Origin: Thinopyrum elongatum
Lineage: Eukaryota; Streptophyta; Magnoliopsida; Poales; Poaceae
Length of the DNA stretch: 64,000 bases
Assembly (NCBI GenBank): GCA_011799875.1
Contig: CM022298.1
Coordinates: 289,946,395 to 290,010,394 of the forward strand
Direction: 5' to 3'
Shown: one piece after another, positions 43,244 through 53,231 of the stretch
How the letters are laid out: each line of letters opens with the position of its first letter
How positions within the stretch are numbered: the first letter of the stretch is position 1
Made by a program: the position numbers and the translations under genes
The notes under the pieces: generated by a model
Database searches by the model: none
What the model saw: only the letters and a program-made list of their open reading frames with translations
What the model was told of the DNA's origin: nothing

Positions 43244-44221
43244 TGATGTAGGGTAGAACCCTAGATGCCTTATCTTTCACAATTGGAGCGAATCCCGCGA
43301 AGAACACGAAGAACAGGAGGGGAAAACACGAGAGGATTCACTCAAACCAACAAGATTCGATTACACATGTGCTAGATCCTCGAAACACAAAGAGATACAC
43401 GATCCATGATCAACAAAGGACGATACAAGTAGCTAGTTCATCTCCGTGAGGAGGTCTTGATGATATCCTAGACGGATCTTCCCGTGAGGGGTCTGGAATC
43501 CAAGCGTGGACCTTCTCGTTAGAGGCCGGGGTCTCTCGATCGAGAAGAACCACAAGGATGAGCAAAGCTCTATCTCTAAATGAGCTAAACCTATGCTAAC
43601 CCTAACTAGGAGGAGGTAGGGGAGTATATATAGTCTAGGGCCACGAAGGGGTAAGTGGGAGAGTGTTTACATGGGCCCTCGGCTCGCAGCTGCGTAGGGG
43701 CGCTGGATGTCCGGGCTGGGGGCCGGATGTCCGGCGGCTCGCGAGGAGCCGGATGTCCGGGCTATGCTTGCCCATTCCTGTGCTCTCTGGATAGGCGGGG
43801 CCAGTTGTCCAGGCGAAGGGGCCGAATGTCCGGGGCTTCGGGAGGAGCCGGATGTCTGGGGTGATGGCCGGATGTCCAGGCTGCGCTGGTCCTTTCCGGT
43901 GCTCTCTGGATAGCCGATGCCGGATTTCTGGGGCGGGGGTCGGATGTCCGGCAGCTGTAGCAGCTGGCTCTTCTTCCTTTTCCTTCCTTCGCTCCCGCGC
44001 ACACTTGGCCTTGGTCCTTGGGCTCTCCATGGTCTCCTCGGGTGTACCTGAGTATGCACAAGGTCTGTGCTTGAGTTAGCATCCATGTCTTACATGCGGA
44101 AAGGGAAGATTCGGAAAGGAGCGAGTTCACCTTAGGTGCTCGAGGTCTCATCGTATGGACACTTGGGGCTTGGGGAGTAGTCGCAGTGTACATGGGGATG
44201 ATCGTAGGATGCTCCGCATCA
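43244..44221 (-). mobile_element. 3' LTR of the polymerase-less element
   Basis: 978 bp. A TATA box on - is at 43632-43625. Nine CCGGATGTCCGG-type units lie at 43701-43953. Confidence 0.9.
43701..43953. repeat. array of nine CCGGATGTCCGG-type units in the 3' LTR
   Basis: Irregularly spaced 12-bp units, four keeping GGATGTCCGG exactly, others with single changes (GAATGTCCGG, GGATGTCTGG, GGATTTCTGG). The unit arms CCGGA/TCCGG are inverted repeats around TG. Confidence 0.85.
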
Positions 44222-44236
44222 TCTCCCCCCCTTGGG
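44222..44236 (-). other. polypurine tract of the polymerase-less element
   Basis: On - CCCAAGGGGGGGAGA lies directly before the 3' LTR start TGATG, the expected plus-strand primer site. Confidence 0.8.
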
Positions 44237-44265
44237 AAAGATCCGACCTCGGATCATGATCTTCA

Positions 44266-46581
44266 TCACCATGGAAACGGTTGTCGTGGACAGACTTGTA
44301 GTTGGACGGAGTTGAAGTACTCCAAGGTGTCGCCGGAGTGGTATACATGCAAAAAGAGCAAACACAAACGACACTCGGAAATACAATGGTTAGCGCACAC
44401 AAGGTGTCCATCAAGTAAGCGTGAGGTCGTCCAATGGAATTTTTCATGACAAGGCACAAGATGCTTATCCAAATGATGTGAAATGACATGTAAAGCATTC
44501 ATGTTGTCAAATTCATTCGAGGCATGCACAAAGGTGTTGTGAATATGATGAATGCGACCATTGTGCAAAATGATGTCACAGTGAGACGGTTTATCAATAG
44601 CATGAATATGGCAATGGATGCTCAATATGATTATGTTATCATGCAATTGATAGTAGGAAATGTGATCATTATGTATGAATATGCCATCAAGGAAGATTAC
44701 AACAAATTTGCTATGGAAATGCACAAGCTCATATATCATGGATGACATAGAAATACAAGATGCAATGAGGCAATCATAATATGAGTCAATCCATGCACAA
44801 GATGCAAATTTGTTATGGGTGTAGTTGTACCATGGGTCGATATCGTGGCATAAGTGTGTCGAGCACTCGTCAACTTGAATGTCCATAGGGTCCATCTCCA
44901 ATGTCGGTCCTCCATCCAATAGATGTAACATGTAGACAAGAAGAAGGAGACAACAATGAAAGAATGACCCATCCAATATGCGTATGTGAGGATGGCTCAA
45001 AGAGAAGGAGTTCACCTTTATGAGGATGTCGAAAATGTTGGTGTTGCACATCGTGTACGCCTTCACATGACCAAGTTGTCGCATGACGGCACCGCCTTGT
45101 GAATCCCTCAAAATGAAAGAACATGACAAACACTCAGAAAAACAAATGAGGTTAGCGTAAATGCAAAACCTATCATTCGTGTGGTGAAATACCCAACAAG
45201 TGTTCTCATCATTCTTATCATAAGAAAGGACAAGGGTGTAGGGCATGGTATGTAGGCATAAGATACAAGAACAACCAAATGCATTAGGCTCAATCAAACA
45301 AGCATGCTTCACAAGTAATATGTCCAAGTCCCCACGATCAATAAGCATAGCAAGTTGGCACTCAATACAGGGTGATATGAGAGATGCAACTAATGGAGAC
45401 AAGAGACAGTGATCAAGACAAATCAAGTGAGAGGCATGAACATATATGTCATCAACCCAAGAAAGCGAGTAAGAATGGAACATGGGTGATGCGACGAAGC
45501 AAGCAATCATAGTGATCAAGTCAAGCAAGCTAGTAGTGCGAAGATGCAACGTACTAGAAGGAATCATGGCAAGCATGTCATGTGTGCAAATAGTGGTCAT
45601 GAATAATGCACATGACATATCACAAGCATGAAAGCAAGATATGAGAAAAATATCATCAATGTATTGGCGAGAGGCCATATGTAAATAGCAATGGGACATC
45701 ATAACTCTCCCAACACAACAAGCATCAATAGCATGGGGCACAAAGAAATCATGGCAATAGCTACTAGCATCTCCACCAAGCATGCAAATACACATAGGAG
45801 TAGCATAATGGTGAATCATGGGTAAATGCAAGCAAGGGTCACAATTGCATGGCAAAGTCATGTAAAGAGGCCTAACATGCAAAGTGAACACGATAGAATG
45901 GGCATAGGGTGACAAGTGGTAAATAGCCCATAGCCGTGTGGGAGCCAAGTAAAAGAGGTGCGCGTAGTAATTGCGCGGAGAGAACGGTGGTAAGAACAAT
46001 CCACGTGATCGCAAATCGTCGTTGCTCTCAAGAGCTCGTTTCATCAACTCTTGGAATTGATAGGTTGACGAGTATATGTGAGTACCTACACAAAACAAAG
46101 GCAAAGGGAAAATTGTGTGTGCGTGGTATATGTACACACCATCCATTATGATGCATACGTGCATGTGTTGGTTAGCACGAAATATCCAGTGCTCAAATAA
46201 ATGAGATGCATGATATAAAAACATGTCATCCATCATGAGAGGTTTGCTATTATTTATAGCATAATGGAGACTCAAATTGTGTAATGCATCACGAGAATTA
46301 TGTAGAGCATTGTTATTCATGGAATGCATAGGGTGCACACAATCATGGGAAACATGCAAAGTATGGAATGCATCAAAATCTCCTAATATGTATGAGGAAA
46401 CTATGGGGGTCTCCTCATGAGCATTAGTGGAAACATCACATGGAGAATATTGACAACATAAAAAACAAAGCATATTCGAAACAATGTGATCATGGCATGG
46501 CATAGTAGATGAATTGCGCAAATCATGTAAAGGAAGCTTAGCAATATCATCACAAGAAAAACAAAAGCCAATGACCATCAT
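44266..46581 (-). CDS. 771-codon ORF of unknown function in the polymerase-less element
   Basis: ATG at 46581, stop at 44268-44266, uninterrupted. Composition is extreme: rich in His, Cys, Met, Ser, Tyr and Asp, with many Cys-His-Asp and His-x-His clusters and short hydrophobic runs such as Cys-Phe-Leu-Cys-Cys. I recognise no capsid, protease, RT or integrase motif. It is in the same phase as the two ORFs upstream (to 48639), so it looks like the 3' half of one long ancestral frame. It could be a family-specific protein, or an ORF kept open by CAT/ATG-rich base composition; I cannot decide. Confidence 0.45.
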   Translation of the reverse strand: MMVIGFCFSCDDIAKLPLHDLRNSSTMPCHDHIVSNMLCFLCCQYSPCDVSTNAHEETPIVSSYILGDFDAFHTLHVSHDCVHPMHSMNNNALHNSRDALHNLSLHYAINNSKPLMMDDMFLYHASHLFEHWIFRANQHMHVCIIMDGVYIYHAHTIFPLPLFCVGTHIYSSTYQFQELMKRALESNDDLRSRGLFLPPFSPRNYYAHLFYLAPTRLWAIYHLSPYAHSIVFTLHVRPLYMTLPCNCDPCLHLPMIHHYATPMCICMLGGDASSYCHDFFVPHAIDACCVGRVMMSHCYLHMASRQYIDDIFLISCFHACDMSCALFMTTICTHDMLAMIPSSTLHLRTTSLLDLITMIACFVASPMFHSYSLSWVDDIYVHASHLICLDHCLLSPLVASLISPCIECQLAMLIDRGDLDILLVKHACLIEPNAFGCSCILCLHTMPYTLVLSYDKNDENTCWVFHHTNDRFCIYANLICFSECLSCSFILRDSQGGAVMRQLGHVKAYTMCNTNIFDILIKVNSFSLSHPHIRILDGSFFHCCLLLLVYMLHLLDGGPTLEMDPMDIQVDECSTHLCHDIDPWYNYTHNKFASCAWIDSYYDCLIASCISMSSMIYELVHFHSKFVVIFLDGIFIHNDHISYYQLHDNIIILSIHCHIHAIDKPSHCDIILHNGRIHHIHNTFVHASNEFDNMNALHVISHHLDKHLVPCHEKFHWTTSRLLDGHLVCANHCISECRLCLLFLHVYHSGDTLEYFNSVQLQVCPRQPFPW

Positions 46582-46692
46582 CTCGTCATCTACGCCATAA
46601 GTGCAAATGGGATTTATTTTAATGGGGCATGCATAGTTACTATGTTAATATGGGAGATCTCACTCATAGCATAGGACAAGTTTAATGGATTG

Positions 46693-47400
46693 TCAAACAT
46701 GAAATGACCAATAGAAATTTTCACATGATATCCTATGGAGCATAGCATCACAACTAGGAAATTCAACATGTTCATCATCATATTCATCATAAATTGGTAA
46801 GTCATGACATGAGGAAGTCGCACTAGCATGAAGCATGGTAATAGGTGTGTCAACATCATGCAAGCAATCATTGGTAAGATAGTCCACTAGTGGGACAAGT
46901 GAAGCACCATCACCTATGTTACCTTTGGAGTGTCGCTCATGTGTTGTAGGAGAGGTGTCGAAGATCCACTCGTTGTCATCTTCATCTTGATGGAACCATG
47001 TGGGTGGTGCATCATCTTCAACCATGGCCATCGGTTTGTCCATTGGAGGTATGGACTCATCGAGGATTGGTGCGTCATCATGTAGGAGATCTAGCACCAA
47101 AGAAAGAAACACACTCGGAGTAGAAGGTAAGTCGTTAGAAATCATAGTGGTCTCACAAGCCGTCCCAACTACCTCACTCACTAAGTGTTGTGGCTCACTC
47201 ACTCTCGGTATGATGCTCTTACTCGGATGGTTGGTGGAGTCACTCGAATGGCTCTCAACCTCACATAGGATGTGTGGCATGCTCTCAAGTGTGGGGCTAG
47301 TGGTGGTCACACTCATCCTCTCATAGGAAATGCACTCAATGTCACATATGGTGGAGTCACTCATGTCACTCATGTGGTGGTGGCTCTCCTCACATGGCAA
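46693..47400 (-). pseudogene. middle part of the long frame, acidic
   Basis: 236 codons in phase with the flanking ORFs, bounded by stop TAA at 47403-47401 and a stop at 46695-46693. The sequence is rich in Ser, Thr, Asp, Glu, Pro and His with Met-Ser-Asp and Asp-Asp-Ala-Pro repeats. No ATG opens it, which supports it being an internal piece. No known domain. Confidence 0.4.
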
Positions 47401-47562
47401 TTAGGGCATCTCGTCATATGTGGGTGTCGGAGAGATGTAGGAGCAAATGTATCCATGCTCAACTCCTATCACCGCCTTGGTTGAAGGGATAGTCCCATGC
47501 TCAACCTCCTCATCCATAACGCCTCCAAAGATGAATGCCGTAGGACGTGGCAAATCATCACT

Positions 47563-48639
47563 CTACTCCGAGATCAAAGAGAAGGTCTCATGTGCGCTCG
47601 CGTAGCTTGACTCGGAGTATGAGTCCAATATGGGTGCCGTCTTCTTGTTATTGAAGAGGTCCGTGCTTGCTGCCGTGGTCGAAGGGGATGGCCCTTGCTT
47701 GACCGTCTTGTCGCCGTCTTGTTGTGGGAGGCCCATATGATGTGGCACCTCGTAGCTCGACTCCATGACCGAAGGGAATTTCCCATGCTCGGCCATCTTC
47801 CTTGAGGGGCTTCCGAAGATGGAAGTGTCGCCCTCGCTTGTAGGTGGTCGCCTTGGACTTGATGATGTCGATGTAGGCGTACTCATGGGAAGTAGGCGAA
47901 GATGCCATACATCCAAAGGCGAAGATGCCTTGATAGCACTTGGCGAAGATGCCGAAGTGGTGGTTGTGGTAGCCGTAGCTTCCTCTTGGTGGTGCTTGTC
48001 TCGCAGTCTTCTCTTGTGCTCATGAAGGTTGGTCGTAGCTTGATGTAGAGCTTGTTGGGACTTGTAGGTTTGCGCGTGGCGAGCATCTTCATGATGATGG
48101 TGTCGTTGTCGTGCTTGAGCTTGTAGTAGATGTCTTTCGTCGTCGTCGTGCACATGATGCTTGGAGGTGACTTGCCCTTCATGACGATGTGGATCACGAA
48201 CATGATGGTGGTCGCCATGGAGATGTGGACGTGGACGAATTGTGCTTGCATCGCATGGGCGCTCCGAAGATGATCGACTTGCTCGCTGCCGCCTTGAAGA
48301 TGACGAAGGGGAAGAACGGTTGACCAACAAGGCACGTATCTCCTCCATCCTTGCATCTTTCTCCTCCTTTAGTGTGGAGAGCTTGTGGTCGAGGTAGTCT
48401 CTTGTACGTAGCTCGGATTGTCGCATGTCGATGCGCTCACGCAATCTTGATTGTGCGCCTTTCGTTGCTCGTTGTAGTTCGAAGATGGACGTTTTGGTGT
48501 TGTAGTTGTTCGCGCCGTCGTTGTCGAAGACCGGAGATGAAATGCTTTGCCTATCCATCACAAGACTCGTGCAAATGTAAGTGGGAGAAAGAGAAGAACT
48601 AGACCAACTGTACCTTATCCAATGTTGAAAATGGATCAA
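47563..48639 (-). pseudogene. 5' part of the long frame, coiled coil and His/Arg-rich
   Basis: About 358 codons ending at a stop at 47565-47563. Near residues 60-105 it has a helical charged stretch (Leu-Arg-Glu-Arg, Leu-Lys-Glu-Glu-Lys-Asp) and then a basic His/Arg/Ser region with His-His runs that could bind nucleic acid or metal. The tail is Ser/Thr/Pro-rich. It directly follows the leader, where gag would be expected, but I see no capsid core. The Met-Asp-Arg-Gln start at about 48558 is a plausible alternative ATG. Confidence 0.4.
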
Positions 48640-49525
48640 TGATCACTCAATAGTGTAGTAAGGAAATAGCACAATTGGTACCAATTCTTGTCAATTCTCA
48701 CACCTACACAAATAAGGCTTATGGAGTAGCTTGGTGAGGATAGTGGCACAAAAATTTGATGCAAAATGTTAGCAATAGTCAATAATGTGGAAAGAGATTC
48801 ACAAATTCACAAGTGAAACAAGTAGACTAATAGCAATGAATGGCACACGGAAACACACACACAGATAGATAAATGGGGTCGTGCAACCAAGGAATGAGCA
48901 CAAAATGTGGGATCCACGAAAAACGCTCGTGTTGCACAACTCAAGAGAGACGGTAGCACGATTGCTCAATAGGCAGATATGACACTTGTGCACAACCTAT
49001 AAGATGCAAAATGTATGGACTTTCTATCCCAAGTATGCTATGTATGTATGGTTCCCGATGATTCGCACACGATGATCGAAGATGATCAATATGTTAGTAT
49101 GATATGCAATGTGGCGATGCTATGGCTATTTCTTACAAGCTCTTTGCTCACTCTTTTGCTTAAAAGCTTATTCTCTCTTCTTTTTTTGCCACTATGTGAA
49201 ATGCACAAACCAAGATAGCAATTGTGTATATGCGGGAACAATCTTGTGGCACACGAGATGATATGATGATACCAAGATGATGATACCAAAATGATATGGT
49301 ATGTATGCAATGGAAGTGCGGATCAATGATCACTAATGTGCACAAGTAACATTGTTGGCAATACTCAATGGCTAGTCTCGATAGGCAAGTGACGCAAAAT
49401 GGGCTAGGGGTTATCAATGCAATTGCAAGGGGAATATACAATGGTGTCGTTGAGGTTACCGTCCTTATGTACGATGACGGCCTCATGGCGATGATGAGTG
49501 GCGGTTATCTCGATGTCGAACCATT

Positions 49526-49873
49526 CCTAATTAGCCGAAACACCTTAGGAAACAGAAAAACCACGAACTCAAAATCTCAAACGTCAAATGTCAAAATGGT
49601 GGTAGCGGGAATGCGGTGGTGGTTGCGGAAGTATTGGTGGAAACCCGGTCAAAATGGGTTAAGGTGGCGGAAAGGTATGATGGGCTATACACAGTGTCGG
49701 AGTTGAAAGCACGGTCCCTAAGTAGCCGAAACACCTTAGGAGACACAACTCACAACACAAAAAAATTGGGTTAAGTTGGGGTGGCGGAAGTGTATGGTGG
49801 GCAAGGTTATGCGGAAGTTATGGTGGTGGTTGATGAAGAAGTAACCTTCCCTAAGTAGCCAAAACACCTTAGG
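49526..49873. repeat. three copies of a CCTAAG-N12-CTTAGG hairpin unit
   Basis: At 49526-49549 (one mismatch in the left arm), 49717-49740 and 49850-49873. The loop is nearly constant (TAGCCGAAACAC, TAGCCAAAACAC). Spacing 191 and 133 bp. Confidence 0.8.
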
Positions 49874-50151
49874 AGACTCAAATCATAACTCAAACAACCA
49901 CAAATGGAATAGGGAACAAAATGGGTTAGGTTGCGGAAGTCGATGGTGGTAATGCGGAAGATATGGTGGAAGCCCTAGGCAAAGATGCCAAAGTTCCAAA
50001 AATTTGATGGAGTCAAATGATGGAGTTAGTATTTTTGTGGGATGGGGGATGCCAATAGCTTCAAAACAAGCTAAAGAACGTCAAAAAATGGACTCCGGAT
50101 AAATTAGTTATGGCCGAAACGGTAAAACACGGGATGCTGAAATGCCAGGGG

Positions 50152-50300
50152 CCGGATATCCGGGGTGTGGGGCCGGATTTCCGGGGGTCAGTGTCCAGAA
50201 CCATGCAGATTTGGCGCTCCAGGAGCCGGATGTCCGGCTTGGGGCCCGGATGTCCAGCCAGATGGCCCGGATGTCCGGTCGGTGACCGGATGTCCGCCCC
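50152..50300. repeat. array of about six CCGGATGTCCGG-type units in the leader
   Basis: Same unit as in the LTRs of this element, with variants CCGGATATCCGG and CCGGATTTCCGG, lying 300-460 bp downstream of the 5' LTR on -. Confidence 0.85.
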
Positions 50301-50589
50301 GAAGATTCCAGATCGGGATTTGGACTTCGAAACTCGATTTGGGACGGAAATTGATGATTCCAAGGGCAAAATTGGAGAGGTTTCGTGGATGGAAAGGGGG
50401 AAAAGATGGAGGAAAGCTAGATCCACTTGAAACCAAGCAAATCCATGGATCAAAATCAAAAAAACCTCATCAAACCAATAAATCACAAAAAAAATTGGGG
50501 CTATTTTTGGTGGGGAATTTTTGAAATTGGGACAAAATCAACAAAAGAAGGCTAGAAAAAGAGGGGTAGGGGCTCCAAATTCGTGATCA

Positions 50590-50606
50590 ACCTTGCTCTG
50601 ATCCAA
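50590..50606 (-). other. primer binding site, initiator tRNA-Met-like
   Basis: On - TTGGATCAGAGCAAGG, two bases after the LTR, resembles TGGTATCAGAGC with one deletion. Confidence 0.65.
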
Positions 50607-50979
50607 GATGATGTAGGGTAGAACCCTAGATGCCCGATCTTTCATGATTGGAGTGGATCCCGCAAAGAACACGAGGGGAAACGCGAGAGGATTCACTGAA
50701 ACCAACAAGATTCGATTACACATGTGCTAGATCCTCGAAACACAAAGAGATACACGATCCATGATCAACAAAGGACAATACAAGTAGCTAGTTCATCTCC
50801 ATGAGGAGGTCTTGATGATATCCTAGACGGATCTTCCCGTGAGGGGTCTTGCATCCAAGCGTGGATCTTCTCCGTAGAGGCCGCGGTCTCTCGATTGAGA
50901 AGAACCACAAGGATGAGAAAAGCTCTATCTCTAAATGAGCTAAACCTATGCTAACCCTAACTAGGAGGAGGTAAGGGAG

Positions 50980-50987
50980 TATATATA
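50980..50987 (-). promoter_or_regulatory. TATA box in the 5' LTR of the polymerase-less element
   Basis: TATATATA on -, context GACTATATATACTCCC, also kept in the 3' LTR (43625-43632). Confidence 0.6.
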
Positions 50988-51056
50988 GTCTAGGTCCACG
51001 AAGGGGTAAGTGGGAGAGAGTTTACATGGGCTCTCGGCCCGCAGCTGCGTAGGGGC

Positions 51057-51342
51057 GCGGATGTCCGGGCTGGGGGCCGGATGTCCAGCGGCTCGCGAGG
51101 AGCCGGATGTCCGGGCCTCTGGCCGGATGTCCGGGCTATGCTTGCACATTCCTGTGCTCTCTGGATAGGCGGGGCCGAATGTCCGGGGCTTCGGGAGGAG
51201 CCGGATGTCCGGGGTGATGGCCGGATGTCCGGGCTGCGCTGGTCCTTTCCGGTGCTCTCTGGATAGCCAATGCCGGATTTCCGGGGTGGGGGTCGGATGT
51301 TCGGCTGGGGTCGGATGTCCGGGACATGGCCGGATGTCCGGT
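51057..51342. repeat. array of eleven CCGGATGTCCGG-type units in the 5' LTR
   Basis: Seven units keep GGATGTCCGG. It has at least two more units than the 3' LTR and lacks one (CCAGTTGTCCAGG) present there. Confidence 0.85.
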
Positions 51343-51628
51343 TGCTGTAGCAGCTGGCTCTTCTTCCTTCTCCTTCCTTCGCTCCTGCGCACACTTGGCC
51401 TTGGTCCTTGGGCTCTCCATGGTCTCCTCGGGTGTACCTGAGTATGCACAAGGTCCGCGCTTGAGATAGCATCCATGTCTTACATGCGGAACGGGAAGAT
51501 TCGGAAAGGAGCGAGTTCACCTTAGGTCCAATGGCGTATGCTCGAGGTCTCATCGTATGGACACTTGGGGCTTGGGGAGTAGTCGCAGTGTACATGGGGA
51601 TGATCGTAGGATGCTCTGCATCACCACC

Positions 51629-52530
51629 CCGCAACGATCATTGTCGCATTCCATCAGAACGTGAAGAACCACAAGATACGGGAAGAGATGGCCATGACCA
51701 AGGTGAGGGATGTCTCCGAGCTATATGCTCTAGCTCACAAGTGTGCACGGGCTGAGGAGGGAATGCGACTTCCTGGAGAAAAGGTTGGCGCAGAGTGTGA
51801 TTCAGAGGATGATAATGCCGCCACCACGTCAAAGAAGAAAAACCGCAAGCGCAACACGAAGCGCAAGGGCAAAGTTGTTCTTGCCGTGGAGGGATCCGGC
51901 AATAGCGGTCCCGCCAAGACGACTAAGGCTGAGGGCTCCGGCAAGTAGGTTGCCGGGTGCGCCTCGTGCGAAGCCTTGGTGGCCGCTGATCAGACCGGGG
52001 GCTCCGGCAAACTATACTGCAAGATCCACCACACAAAAAGCCATGACCTCCAAGGCTGCCGGCAAGTGGAGCAGCTTGCTGAGAGGTAGAAGGCCAAATA
52101 TGAGAAAAGAGATAAAGAAAAGGCTGACGGTGCAGATGGATCTGTCAAGAACCATGGTGGCCGAGGAGGTCGCCGCGGCAAGACCAAGCAACAAAAGGAG
52201 AAGCCTGCAAGGGGTCGAGATAAGAAGGAAGATGATGGTGACGACGATGAAGAAGATGACGATGAATCCACTGAGACAGAGTTCCAGAAGGCCACAAAAG
52301 CAATGTGCATTTATGGAGGTGCATCTTTGCACTCCTCTCACTGCCAACTCAAACAGTGGGTGCGTGAAGTCAATGCTATAGAGCCGGTTGTAGGAGCCCA
52401 GAAGCCGTTGAGATGGTCTAACACGCCTATCATTTTTATGCCGAGGACCACCCTGATCACACAACTGCGGTCGGGTGTTTGCCATTGTTGGTTTCACCAA
52501 CAATACGCAACCTTAAAGTGACAAAGATGT
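51629..52530 (+). pseudogene. gag: gag of element H, C-terminal part with zinc knuckle
   Basis: Continues the capsid domain (Phe-His-Gln-Asn-Val, Met-Thr-Lys-Val-Arg-Asp-Val-Ser-Glu-Leu-Tyr) in the phase set upstream of two insertions. A Lys-rich basic region and a C-x2-H-x4-H-x4-C knuckle (Cys-Lys-Ile-His, near 52018-52060) follow, then an Asp/Glu/Lys-rich acidic linker. TAG stops lie at 51946 and about 52090. A shift near 52490 moves the frame into that of the protease. Confidence 0.8.
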
Positions 52531-53138
52531 TAGTTGATGGTGGGGCCGGTCTCAACTTGATCTCACCTGATGTGATCAAAAGGCTGTAGATTCCAGAAGA
52601 GGATTTGAACAACACTGGCACATTCCAGGGAATCAATCTAGGAAGAAGCCAGCTGAAGGGCAAAATCACCTTGACGGTGACATTTGGCAGCAAGCTCAAT
52701 TACAGGATAGAGAAGATTGTCTTTGACGTCGTCAAGATTCCGTTGCCCTACAATGGAATCCTTGGACGCCCAGCACTTGCAAAGTCTATGGCTGCATCAC
52801 ATTACGCCTACAACACACTGAAGATGCCTAGGCCGATAAGTGTCATCACCATCAACTCTGACAAGAAAGATGCGTTGATCTATACTGGTCAACTATACCG
52901 AGAAGCAGTTGCAGCATCCGCCATCAAGGCGCTTGCTCCTGCTGACAAAGATCCCGAGGGCAAGAAGAGGAAAAAGACTGGCAAGACCACTGACTCCGGT
53001 GAGCGCGCCCCGTCAGAGTGCTGCGCCCCTGTTGAGGACGTGCCAGAGAGCTCTGTCGGCAAGAGCAAGAAGGTGTCCGCCAAGGAGGATGGCAAGGGGG
53101 GAACTTTCACCATAAGTTCCACCCATGATGACAAATAG
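52531..53138 (+). pseudogene. retropepsin protease of element H
   Basis: The active site Leu-Val-Asp-Gly-Gly-Ala-Gly is at about 52530-52550, followed by a TAG near 52587, then the protease core and Ile-Leu-Gly-Arg-Pro-Ala at about 52755. A Lys/Ala-rich linker leads to Thr-Ile-Ser-Ser and TAG 53136-53138. Function as for other Gag-Pol proteases. The stop falls at the same place as TAG 3113 in element A. Confidence 0.8.
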
Positions 53139-53231
53139 GAAAGCACGCTCGTTGCCTTCCTGCGGGTGAATGTTGATGTGTTTGCATGGAAACCATATGA
53201 TATCCCCGATGCTCCCAGGGAGGTAATTGAG
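53139..53231 (+). pseudogene. pol: start of reverse transcriptase of element H
   Basis: About 30 codons in phase with the protease, with the Val-Phe-Ala-Trp-Lys-Pro-Tyr-Asp-Ile-Pro segment that opens Tat-type RT regions. Cut off by the next LTR at 53232. Confidence 0.75.

Larger units (their letters stand above)
48640..50588 (-). other. non-coding leader of the polymerase-less element
   Basis: About 1.9 kb between PBS and the long frame. Contains GTGGCGGAAG-type repeats (49600-49970), three copies of a CCTAAG/CTTAGG hairpin and a second array of CCGGATGTCCGG-type units. No coding sequence is convincing. Confidence 0.6.
43244..51623 (-). mobile_element. 8.4-kb LTR element on - without polymerase (LARD-like)
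   Basis: The LTRs are 43244-44221 (3', 978 bp) and 50609-51623 (5', 1,015 bp), both TGATG...CATCA. The target duplication CCACC is perfect (43239-43243, 51624-51628). On - an initiator-tRNA-Met-like PBS follows the 5' LTR and a G-rich polypurine tract precedes the 3' LTR. The 6.4-kb interior has a 1.9-kb leader and one long broken frame with no Gag, protease, RT, RNase H or integrase motif that I can see. Intact LTR features show it was mobilised by another element's enzymes. Confidence 0.9.
50609..51623 (-). mobile_element. 5' LTR of the polymerase-less element
   Basis: 1,015 bp; TATA box on - at 50987-50980 (TATATATA). It differs from the 3' LTR mainly by gain and loss of CCGGATGTCCGG units and point changes. 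Confidence 0.9.
27865..53231 (+). mobile_element. Ty3/gypsy element H (Tat-like), host of three nested insertions
   Basis: A 5' LTR (27865-28823), PBS, gag, protease and the first 30 codons of RT are present. Insertions split it at 28919-30662, 31965-43186 and 43244-51623. At 53232 another LTR begins, and RT onwards is absent from the window. Removing the insertions with one copy of each target duplication leaves the gag phase continuous, which confirms they belong to one element. Confidence 0.88.

Noticed and set aside
43655..44193. ORFs rich in Gly/Pro/Cys on both strands in the LTR of the polymerase-less element
   Set aside because: Produced by translation of the CCGGATGTCCGG repeats; no start context or domain.
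47563..48639. His-rich protein as a metal transporter or metal-binding host gene
   Set aside because: It lies inside an LTR element in phase with two further element ORFs. His runs derive from CAT/CAC-rich repeats; no membrane segments are seen.
51743..52381. Arg/Lys-rich + ORF of 212 codons
   Set aside because: It is the wrong phase of the gag C-terminal region of element H; the correct phase shows the zinc knuckle and acidic linker.
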